The notes under the pieces were generated by a model that saw nothing but the letters and a program-made list of their open reading frames with translations, had not been told where the DNA came from and did not search any database. A stretch of 64,000 bases of DNA from Macrostomum hystrix (Eukaryota; Platyhelminthes; Macrostomidae). This document shows positions 43,898-52,896 of this stretch, in pieces. How positions within the stretch are numbered: position 1 is the stretch's first letter; every line of letters starts with the position of its first letter. The position numbers and the translations under genes were made by a program. Location: positions 7,827,501 to 7,891,500 of the forward strand of contig CATNEN010000002.1 of NCBI GenBank assembly GCA_950097015.1, in the 5' to 3' direction.

Positions 43898-44541
43898 CTT
43901 TCTTGTCAGACGGTGCATCAGGGCAGGCCGGAAAATGGAGTCTGCAGGATGCAAAGCGTTTCTGTGGAAACAAAAATCAAACCATTTACGTATGATGCGG
44001 CATAAAATACGCCTGTCTGACCCAGCATGGCTCATTGTATTTCACCTGAGCTCTCATTGCAGTGAGCTATGCCGCATTGTTTGAGCTCTCAGCTATCGCC
44101 TTCGCGTTTCCGCTGTTCGCTTTCAATCGACTCTGCAGTTATCTCTGCAGATCCGTCACCCATCGCAGAGCTCTGCACGACAGCGAAATGGAAGCCTTGC
44201 TTAGTTAGTGAGGCCTCCCTTTAATTCTCTGAAAATATTTAATTGCTGAATTAAAATCAAAATACCTGCTCACGTGAGCTAAAATAAAAACAATCGATTT
44301 TAACTCACGAGCGTACGACCGTGAGTGTATCTACTAGACTAACATACAAACAGAGGACTGATAACGTGCATATCAAAGCATGTTCATTGCATGTACGTAC
44401 AGATATCTGTGCGCCATTTCTCTGCCCACAGCGCAAACAAAATGGCGCACTTTGGCTGCGCACAGAATCTGAGCCGACGTGCCACCAGCGGTTTGTCTAA
44501 AGAATTTGCAACTTGGCTAACAGCCGATTACTCCAGGCACA
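43898..44541. other. Spacer upstream of BtpA-like gene
   Basis: Unique DNA with several GAGCTC/CTGCAG-rich stretches. No conserved coding sequence. It may contain the BtpA-like promoter. Confidence 0.45.
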
Positions 44542-45191
44542 ATGGCTACCGCTGCTGCCACCGCTGGCAACAGGCTGCAGGCGTTGCTAAGCAGAGGCGT
44601 CAAGCCCATCATCGGCATGGTGCATGTGCGCCCCACTCTGGCTTCGCATCGCTACCGGGACCCGCACTCGCGGCTTGTGCAAGAGGCTGTGCGGGAAGCG
44701 GTGAGACGGGGCTTCAGTGAGACGTTGATGCGGGAAGGACAGGGAGAAGGTCTGTACAGCTGAGCTAACTTAAGTTGAAGTCATCGAACTGAGTTTACCA
44801 AGCGACCCACAGACCCACAGACCCACAGATGACGCTTGCCAGCCATGGAGTTCACTCAGTGTTCATCGAGAATATGCACGATGTGCCGTACCAGCGTGCC
44901 GAAGAGGCAGGGCCAGAGCTGTGCGCCTCCATGACAACAGTTGCTATGGAGATCCGACGCCACCTGCCGGACACACCGCTAGGCGTGCAGATTCTGTCAG
45001 GCTGCAATCGGGTTGCGCTGGCCGTTGCCAAGGCAACCGACTTGGACTTTGTTCGCGCTGAGGGTTTCGTATTCGCTCACGTCGGCGACGAGGGTGTGAC
45101 ACAGTCGTGCGCTGCCAAAGACAAGCCACCGATGGCCGGATTTCCAAGAAATTCTCTTTTTCTGCATTCAATGAAGCAGTGCTCAGTTTAA
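44542..45191 (+). CDS. BtpA/SgcQ-family TIM-barrel protein, 3'-truncated
   Basis: BtpA-family proteins are TIM-barrel proteins found from bacteria to nematodes; BtpA stabilises photosystem I in cyanobacteria, and the animal role is unknown. Exons are 44542-44700 and 44829-45191, joined in phase 0. Family motifs are IIGMVHVRP near residue 25, HSVFIENMHDVPY, GPELCASMTTVAMEIRRHL, LGVQILSGCN, ATDLDFVRAEGFVFAHVGDEG. The homology stops there: the reading frame ends 30 residues later in unrelated sequence (CAAKDKPPMAG...), whereas family members run on for about another 100 residues. No donor or downstream exon is visible before the SINE at 45950. It is either a truncated pseudogene or a shortened protein. 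Confidence 0.7.
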
Positions 45192-45945
45192 CCTTGATTG
45201 TCACCTTGCAAGGTTCCCATTGTGTGGGATCACAGCAGGCAAACTTCCCTGCCCCAGCAATTCATCTGTTCCCCGCTTGACAAAGTTGACAGCGAAATAC
45301 TTTGTAGAAGTTTCTCTGGAAAGTCACCTTCAGCAGCCTATTCCTCTAATCCCATGAGCTGTAATTCCTAGGCTGGGAAATTTTTCGGAACATTCCTCTA
45401 AACTACGTGCTTAAAACTTTTTGCGTATTTCACTCATCGAAGCAAACAATTCAGAGCTGCTTCCAGACCCCAAAACATGTTTCAGGCTGAAATAAAATCG
45501 AAAGAGCCACTTGAAGCGAGCTGAGGATCGAAAATTGTTTTGCCCAATTCGCACTGCAACGTCAGACAATTCCAGTGCTGAGTTTGGACATCGTTAGTTC
45601 ACACAGGAGACATCATTACTCACCAGCTGATGGTAAACAGCCCAGGTTCATCCATTGGAGTCGCTCGAAGGGCTCGAAGCCCATCAAGGGCTTCGGTCGC
45701 GACCACTTCCGCTGTTTATACCGCAGTCTGAGGACCCTACTAACATGTAGTGCGCTGCTTAAAACACTTTGCTAAGGAATGGCTCAAGATTGACTTCAAA
45801 TATAATAATTTTTTAAGTTCCCACAAAAACATAAAAAGCTAAAATTCACACTAGGAACAAAATTTAGGTTTGTTGCTGTTTTGATTTGTCACTTCGTGGC
45901 TCTATAAGAACTGATGTCAATTTATGTCTGCGAACTATGCAAAGC
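45192..45945. other. Spacer, no gene seen
   Basis: Unique DNA without recognisable coding sequence. If the BtpA-like gene were complete, its last exons should lie here, but no family motif is visible. Confidence 0.5.
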
Positions 45946-45949
45946 ATGG

Positions 45950-46166
45950 CTGTTCGTCAGAGCGGTATGACACGTTTGCCTATCTCACCAAGGTCCCTGA
46001 GCTCGATTCCGTAGCGAGGCCACATTCATTTTTTGCGTAGCCATGGACAGAAGGCTGGGGGCTAGTCATGTATTAACCCCTATTATCTTCCTAGTATTGT
46101 AACTACATAATGAATAAGTCTACCTCGTGTGCCTAGTGGTCAGCGGAATGGGCAGAATTGCCTCCT
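45950..46166 (+). mobile_element. SINE family A, 5' part, split by LINE
   Basis: Head CAGAGCGGTATGACACGTTT, box B CTCGATTCCGTAGCGAGGCC, then AAGGCTGGGGGCTAGTCATG and the 3' domain GTCAGCGGAATGGGCAGAAT. It is interrupted at 46166 by the LINE. The remaining 3' end resumes at 49684. Confidence 0.8.
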
Positions 46167-46221
46167 TCTTCTTCTTCTTCTTCTTCGGGCGTGCGCGGGC
46201 CAGGGCCCATGGCACCGGGCA

Positions 46222-49200
46222 TCAGATGATGCCCGCCTTCCCAAGCAGGGCCAGCACGGAAGCACAGCATTCAAAGACCGCAGCGGGCTCCGGGCAGGGG
46301 CCCCAGAGGCGGCAGCGGTGGGCGGTCAGGGCGGGGCAGGCGAGGAGCACGTGGGCCGCCGTCTCGTCGCCCTCGCCACAGAGTCGACAGGTGGGGGCCA
46401 CCGGGGCGCCAATCGCGGCCTGGAAGCCCCGGAGGGCATGGCAGCGGTCGGCGCGCAGCTGGCAGATCAGCCGCTCGTGCCGCCGCGAGAGGTCAGTCGG
46501 CGGAGGAGGCGGCAGGTGGCCCGAGGTGCAGGCGGCGTGCCAGGGCAGCGAGCTCGTGCCCGCAGCGTCGGCGGCCGCCGCGCGGTACAGCTGGTGCCAG
46601 CGGGCAAGGCAGTGGCCGCGAATGGCGGCCTGGGCCGCAGCCAGCGGGATGTGGGCCTCAGCCTGCGGCAGCGCGGAGCCGCGCTTGGCAATGGCATCGA
46701 CCGCCTCGTTGCCAGGGATGCCCGCGTGGCCCGGGACCCACTGCAGGTGGACAGCGACGCCTCCGGCTGCGAGGTGGGAGAGGCTGGCCCAGATGGCATC
46801 GGCAGTGGTGACGCCCGTCGAGCCGGGGCCAGACTCGAGCGCAGCCAGCGCACTCAGGGAGTCCGAGCACACGCGAACCGGCGACAGCTCGGCCGGGTCC
46901 GGTGCCGCCAACACCCACTGGAGGGCCTCGGCGATGGCCACCAGCTCAGCGTGGAAGCTGGACGTCACGTGACCGGCTGGGACGCACAGTGCCGTGTCGG
47001 GCTCGACCAGGGCGCCGCTGCCGCCGGCCGAGACGCCATCCTTTGCCGCTCCGTCGGTCCAGATGGCCGTGCGGGCGGGCGGCAGGCCTGCCAGCGTTAG
47101 CTCAGCCGCCGCTCTCCGTGCCTCAGGCGGGTCGCACCGGGAGGAGGGGGCGGACAGCTGCAGACCAAAGGTGACGGTGTCCAGGTTGGCCCAGGGAGGC
47201 GTCGCGGGGACAGCGCAAACGGGCTCGCGCGGGTAGCCGCTCAGGCCCGCGTCGGTGCTGACTCTGGTCGCCGTTTCCCGCCAGCCTCGGGCGCTCTGGA
47301 GGCGGCGGCGTGGGCCCTCGGCGGCCGCGCAGGCGAGCAGCGGGTTGTCGGGCGGGAGCCTGAGGGCGCGCTCGAGGAGAAGGCCGGCGTGCATCTCGGC
47401 GCGGACTGCCATCGGGGGCAGGCCGGCCTCTCGTTCTAGCACCTCCGACCTGGTGTTCCGAGGGCACCCGGTGATGACGCGCGCGCACAGGCGCTGGGCT
47501 CGGTCCAGCTGCTCAATGGCCGTCTTGCAGGCCGACGGCATCCAGGCGCCGGCCGCGTACTCCAGCACCGGCCGCACGTAGGCAGTGTAGAGCCGGCGCA
47601 CGTCGGTCTGCTTGGCGCCCCAGCTGCTACCGGAGAGCGCGGCCAGGACGCCGCACCGGGCGCGGGCGCGGCCTGCGACGTTGGCGGCGTGCGCGGTGAA
47701 GCTCAGCAGGCGGTCCAGGATGACGCCGAGAAACCGGGGCTGGCGGTCCGTCGCGAGGGGGGCGTCGTTCAGCTGCAGCCGCAGCTCCCGGCTGGCCTCA
47801 CCTGCGGTGGTGGAAAACAGGGATGCGGCGCACTTCTCCGGCGCCAGCTGCAGCCGCCACTTGTTTGCCCACTCGGCCGTCGCATCGATGGCCCGCTGCG
47901 CTTTCGCCTCGGCCTCCTCCACAGTCAGGCCTTGCACTGCAATGGCCAGGTCGTCCGCGTAGAGGAGCGGCGTGCAGTCGGGCGGCAGCTGGTCCGGCAG
48001 GTCGTTAATGAAAAGCGCGAAGAGCAGCGGGGCAAGAACGCTCCCCTGTGGTAAGCCCTCGCGGAAGAGCCGCCAGCTGCTCGTCGCGCCGTCGACCCTG
48101 ACGGCGGCCCTTCGGTCGGCCAGGAAGCTGCTGAGCCAGCGGACCCCGGCAGCCGGGATGCCCGCGGCGTGGAGCTTGTGCAGCAGGCCCTGCTTCCAGA
48201 CGGTGTCGTACGCCCTGCGGAAGTCGAACAGAACGACGACAGTCCGCCGGGCAGGGCTGGCCTGGTGACCATCACTGATGAGCTGGGTGAGCCTGGCGAT
48301 CTGGTCCTCGGTGCAGCGCCGCTTGCGGAAGCCGGCCTGAGCCGGGTGCAGCAGCTGCCGGGACTCGGCCCACCAGTAGAGCCGCGCTTGGACCAGGCGC
48401 TCGGCCAGCTTGGCCATGGCGGAGGTCAGGGCGATCGGCCGGTAGGAGCCAATCACGTCGGCCGGCTTGCCCTTCTTCAGGATCGGCACGACGTGGGCGC
48501 GTCGCCACGCAGACGGGACCTCCCCCTTTGCCCAGGACTGGTTGATCACGTGCAGAGCCGCCCGGCGACCGGCGGGGCCGAGGTGCTGCAGGTGCTCGGC
48601 ACAGATGCCGTCTGGTCCTGGGGCTTTCCTGGCCGGGAGGGAGCGAAGGACTCTGTCCAGCTCGCGAGACGAGAATTGCTTGCTAAAGTCTCCTGCCTCC
48701 GGGCTGTCAGCTTGTGCGGCGGCGCGGCTGCGGTGGTTCTCGCGGCGGAGGATGCGCGTCCTGCGGTCTTGCGGAAGGCGGCTCACGGCGGCGTACTCCT
48801 TGGCGTAAGCCTCGGCGATGTCCTTTGGTCGGACGTAGAGCTTCTGGCCCACACGGAGCGCTGCATCCCGCTGCAGGTTGTTGCTTCTGCCGTCAAGGGA
48901 GCGAACGACTCTCCAGATCTTGGCGTGGTCTGTGTCCGCTGCCACCTCGCCGGCGAAGGCCCTCCAGCTGTCGCGCTTGGCGTCGGCGATGATCTTCTTG
49001 GCGTCTGCGCTGGCCTTGTTCCAGGCCGGCCGCTCGTTCGGATCGGCAGCGGCGGCGGCCCGCGCGGCCCGACGGCTCTTCACGGCGTCCTCGACCTCCG
49101 GGGTCCACCAGGCCTTCGGGGACGGCCGGGCCCCTCGCGGGATGAACGCCTTGTCGGCCGTCATGATGGCCTCGGTCAGCAGCCGGTTGGCTTCGGTGGC

Positions 49201-49342
49201 CGTCGCGGGCGGCAGGGCGTCCCAGCCAGCCAGGGCCTCCTCGGTCTGCGCGCGGAAGCCGGCCCAGTCCCTTTGGCCCAGGCCCGCCGGGCGGCGCCCG
49301 CTCTCTTGGCTGCGCCTCGGCTGCCATGAATGATGACGCGCA
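46222..49342 (-). CDS. LINE ORF2: reverse transcriptase, RNase H, zinc knuckle
   Basis: Open frame of about 1040 residues. RT motifs: the GPDGICAEHL block, RPIALTSAMAKL, FDFRRAYDTV (motif A), GLPQGSVLAPLLFALFINDL (motif B), LLYADDLAI (motif C, catalytic YADD at about residue 466) and FLGVILD. RNase H follows at about 765-890 with TDGA, HAEL, CSDSLSAL and WVPGHAGIPGNEAVD, so all acidic catalytic residues are present. A Cys-x2-Cys...His...Cys knuckle (CRLCGEGDETAAHVLLAC) ends the protein. There is no ATG start of its own: the frame opens at the junction where the endonuclease has been lost. It is otherwise undamaged. Confidence 0.85.
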
Positions 49343-49344
49343 GG

Positions 49345-49523
49345 TCCAGGAGCAGCTTGCACAGTTCGGGCGTCTTGGCAACGACGCCCTCTGCGTTGAG
49401 TTGCAGGAGGTGCAGGCTGCTGGGGGCCTGAGCGCGCGCGGACCGACGGTCGGGCTGGCGCTTCGCGCCGCCGGGGGCCCGCCGTTGAGGCTCGGCAGGC
49501 TGCGTCGGCAGTTGGTCAGTCAT
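49345..49523 (-). pseudogene. LINE ORF2 N-terminal remnant (endonuclease start)
   Basis: From the ATG at 49523 the frame gives a basic linker and SSLHLLQLNAEGVVAKTPEL, the first strand of an APE-type endonuclease (family form LxILQWNxxGxxxKxxEL). After LLLDLR the domain is missing: catalytic Glu, Asp/His and SDH motifs are absent, and the RT part continues in another frame. The junction lies near 49340. An internal deletion of most of the endonuclease is the simplest reading. Confidence 0.65.
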
Positions 49524-49683
49524 TTAGGACCGGTTCGGACCGCCAGATGCTTGTTGGGCGGTGAGATAGGGCTGTGCTGTGCTGTGCTTTGCTGGGCTTT
49601 GGGAGGGCCCGTTTGATGGCCTGCATTTCGTAGGACTTGCGTCCTCCGGGGAGCACCTCGTGGAGGCGCAGGCCATTGCCCCC

Positions 49684-49745
49684 CAGAATTGCCTCCTCGC
49701 TGGGTGAGGATCTACTGTGAACAAATTATGCACATCAGTGCTTAC
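49684..49745 (+). mobile_element. SINE family A, 3' end after LINE insertion
   Basis: CAGAATTGCCTCCTCGCTGG continues the SINE interrupted at 46166, followed by GATCTACTGTGAACAAATTA as in the copy at 33340. The first 14 bp are the target duplication. Confidence 0.75.
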
Positions 49746-49831
49746 AGCCCACCTGCAAATATGAGCTGTTTGGCTGTTCAACCAGCCAACTGACTATTAG
49801 TAAATTGATCGCGCCACTTCAGGTAAACACA

Positions 49832-49837
49832 TTTATT
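49832..49837 (-). terminator. AATAAA poly(A) signal of LamG-like gene
   Basis: AATAAA on the minus strand, about 200 bp downstream of the LamG-like stop codon. Confidence 0.45.
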
Positions 49838-50038
49838 TTGCGTTCGCATTCAGTGCTTTCTCTGATTGACAGTGAGAGACACATAAAGACATGATGAGTC
49901 TCTCCTCCTCCTCATCACAAATACAAAAACAGTATCATGCTCAGCGCACAAAATTATTCAAGTTTTCTTTGCGACGATGCGCGAGTCGATTACCATCAGC
50001 GCATTTAGCTCGTACAGTGCAAGAGAGGCATCACTTGG

Positions 50039-51874
50039 TCAGCCTCGGCGCACCAGCCCAAAGAAGCCGCCGATCTCGCCCTCCGTCATTGTGTCGTTCA
50101 TGACGGCCACGGCCTGCACCGTTCCGTTCAGAAGTCGCGCGTCTTCATTTCGAAAACCGAGAGAGAAGCAAAAGTAATCAAGAATTTCTAGTCTCGAAAA
50201 ATTACTTCCCTGAAGTACGCTCGACTGTGGCACGAAGCCAGTAGTCAAGTAGAAGCTTCGACTCTGCGAAGACTCCGAAGTCACTCCGAGCTCAACGAAT
50301 GAGTTCGGGTCATACATGTTTGCCCATGACGCTGTTGAAAGAAACTCTGTTGCCGTTAAATTGTAGCGGACGAAGTACAGGCTCCAAGAGCCTGGAGGAC
50401 CATTCCAAAACGATGCGCCAAGGGTATTCGTGTCGCATTTGCACGTCTCCAGCAGTGGAGCCTCTCTGGTGGACACTCGCTTGAGCCTGATCAGCCACGT
50501 GAGTCCCACCTTCAAGTTGGCGAACTTCACTCCCCCAAGCCACATCTTGGATGACACTCCGTTGAACTTGGCTCCCTCGCTGCTGAACTCGACTGACTCC
50601 GACTGCCACTGCTGCGTCTCGCCGCACACCAAGTTGCTCCTGCTGGCTTCCTCATCGTCACTCATCACCCACGCTGCACGCAGCTTCGAGCCCACACTGC
50701 TCATCAGCTTCCTGCTCAGCGTCATGAAGCTGACGGCTCTGGCATTGGCGAATGCAGCACAGCTGTGCAGTGCGTTGATCCCATTGCTGGCTTGTCCATT
50801 GATGAGGTGGCACACGACAATGTACTTAAACAGCGAGCACTGGCGAGTGTCCGAGTCGAACTGGGCCACCAACAGACCGCTCTTTGTGTTGGCAGTGCCG
50901 ATGCACATGATCCTGCTCGACACTCGCCTTGCCTGCACAGCCAGTGCGACGGGCAGACACCCCAACGTCTCCACTCTGAGCCACTCGGCGTCGCTGCCGC
51001 AGTGTGCCAGCTGGGCGAGGCTCAGGAGCAAAGCGAGGCCTGAAAATTATGTTGATATTGCTCTTGTACCTTTGATTCTGGATTTCAAATCGTTCCGAGA
51101 GGAAGAACCTACTAATTGACACCAATAGAACCTCGAGCTCTGCCCACCCACTAAATAGCGCATGCTTTGTGCTGAAAATTGGATTTGCTCGACTGATCAG
51201 GTAAATTGGATGGGTGATTCCTCAAAAGAAGAAGCCACCAGTGTCAACGCTGGTATAAAGAATATTGGATGTTAACTTTCTGAGACTACTCGACCTTCCA
51301 GAACATAAAGTAAAAAACTTTTTAATCCTAGTTTGAATATTCTCTACTTCACTTGTCTGACTGCTAATATTAAATTCATCATTATGGTTTGGGGGGTGAC
51401 GGGCAGAGCGGTTAACGCGTTTGCCTCTTGCACCAAGGTCCCTAAGCTCGATTCCGCGTCGAGGCCACATTGATTTGGGACGCAGCCGCTGAGAGATGGC
51501 TTTGGGGCTTGTCGTGCAATTTATCCCTTGAGGGCCAAATTCCCAGACATGCAGTGAGAGTGTACACTGCCTAACGATGAGAAAGTCAGGGCAGATGTAC
51601 ACACCTGTGTGAACGTATTATGCCTGTTTACCGTATCTGCCTGAGTGTGTGCTTGGGAGACATCGAAATGGGCAAAATTGCTTTCTCGCTGGCTGCAGAT
51701 ATAGTGTTATAATTATGTGCCATTGCAATAATCATATTAGTATTCTAATCAATTACTATAATAATAAAAATGACTCATAATGACTCGACAAGTGCAACAC
51801 TGTCGTTTACAAACGATATACGAAGAGACAATCGATTAGACCAGTCGTTGCAACTCACCAGCAGCGAGCTCCAT
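50039..51874 (-). CDS. Secreted LamG/ConA-like protein, intact copy (2 exons)
   Basis: Function unknown; fold assignment is by pattern. Exon 1 is only 16 bases (51874-51859, MELAA plus one base) and exon 2 is 51039-50039; together 1017 nt, giving 338 residues. The joined N-terminus MELAAGLALLLSLAQLAHC is a clear signal peptide split by the intron. The body has many cysteines and strand-like blocks (LLVAQFDSDTRQCSLFK, HLINGQASNGINALHSCA, SNLVCGETQQWQSESVEF). The C-terminus LNGTVQAVAVMNDTMTEGEI has the form of the last strand of a laminin-G/concanavalin domain (LDG.I..V.IYN.ALS..EI). The intron holds a SINE. A decayed paralogue lies about 8 kb away in the same orientation. Confidence 0.75.
51398..51760 (+). 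mobile_element. SINE family A, near full length
   Basis: Head GGGCAGAGCGGTTAACGCGT, box B-like AAGCTCGATTCCGCG, body GAGGCCACATTGATTTGGGA, CTTGTCGTGCAATTTATCCC, GTGTACACTGCCTAACGATG, GAGAAAGTCAGGGCAG, and 3' domain GAAATGGGCAAAATTGC with an AT-rich TAA-type end. It lies in the intron of the LamG-like gene, antisense to it. Confidence 0.85.
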
Positions 51875-52287
51875 TTTAATCTTTGGCGAATTCGTCTTTC
51901 GTTGCAGCCGAGATGAGCCAAATTTCGCTACACGAACCCACCAATTCTTACCTTAGTAGCTCATCTATGCTTGCTTTTGACTTTTTACATCACCCAGAGA
52001 CAAAAAAATTTTTTAATGAGGAGTGAATTGGGATGATTTTATAAGTGGAGGTGAATACTTAAAGCTCCTAATGAGCAGTCTAGCCGCTTATGCCTCACCA
52101 AGCCTCTGCAATCATACTCTATGCAGGTGCCTCAGTGCCTGCAGAAAATGTCAGCTGGAGACCTTGGTCTCTTTCCGCTTCTCTTTGAAGCACAAATTAC
52201 TCACAAAGCTGGCAAAATTTTCCACCATCCAAATCTTGAAAAACTTCCAACTAATTAGCATATGAGACATGCGCATTCTTAATTTTA
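51875..52287. other. Spacer, no gene seen
   Basis: Unique DNA upstream of the LamG-like gene; presumably contains its promoter. No repeat or coding signal recognised. Confidence 0.45.
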
Positions 52288-52896
52288 TACGAGGGCTGTC
52301 CAAAAACTGATGGAGAAAATGTTTCCATCTTAATGGGGACTTTGTTGAGAAAATTTCTCCCGATGAAGGGACAACTATATATATGTAATTCTCATCTAGT
52401 GGTCCTTTGTGTCGGTGGTGACGGAGATGCAGATTGTGACACACTAAAAGTGGGGAACGAACCTCGCGCTGGCAGACCGAGACCGGTTTCTGGCTTGTTT
52501 GCCTTCGTCAGTCAGCCATAGCCACACGCAGTCCTCTCCCACCACTCTTAGTGTGCACAGAAGTCTCTTTTAAGCTTGCCATTTTTATGGCGATACTTTT
52601 TTAGTGTTATGTGAGAGTTTTGCAGCTAAGTCTTTGCTTTTCTACTGTTGTCAGTAGTCTGAATTGTATCTCTCACACAGATTAATGCTAAATAATAGTT
52701 TCGCGTTGAACTCTGGCCTACCACCTGGAACATTTTTGTTAATTGCTTACAAATGAATGCTGGTGCTCGCTTGGTTTTCTAACTGTTAATTAAAGACACC
52801 TTTATGTCAATTTTTTAACACCAAACTTGTTGGAAACGGTTAATCCAATTCGTTCACTGTATCTATTATTCCCGATATTTTGGGACAGCCTTCGTA
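52288..52896. mobile_element. Mariner-type MITE or deletion derivative
   Basis: About 609 bp bounded by TACGAGGGCTGTCCAAAA on the left and, read inward from the right, TACGAAGGCTGTCCCAAAA. This terminal repeat (ACGAGGGCTGTCCAAAAAG type) is characteristic of mariner elements, which insert at TA. A short segment at about 52335 reads NGDFVEK, like the C-terminus of mariner transposase, but no transposase frame survives. Confidence 0.7.

Larger units (their letters stand above)
46167..49683 (-). mobile_element. Non-LTR retrotransposon with RNase H, inserted in a SINE
   Basis: A 3.5 kb element on the minus strand. Its 3' end is a (GAA)n tail at 46167-46185. Both sides carry CAGAATTGCCTCCT (46153-46166 and 49684-49697), a 14 bp target duplication made from the SINE 3' domain. 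The 5' leader (49524-49683) looks intact, so it is not a 5' truncation. RT plus RNase H plus a C-terminal Cys/His knuckle places it among the R1/LOA/I-like groups; the exact clade is not determined. The endonuclease is deleted (see the two coding entries). Confidence 0.88.

Noticed and set aside
48169-49329. 386-residue plus-strand frame
   Set aside because: Antisense shadow of the LINE ORF2, with GC-rich codon bias giving few stops.
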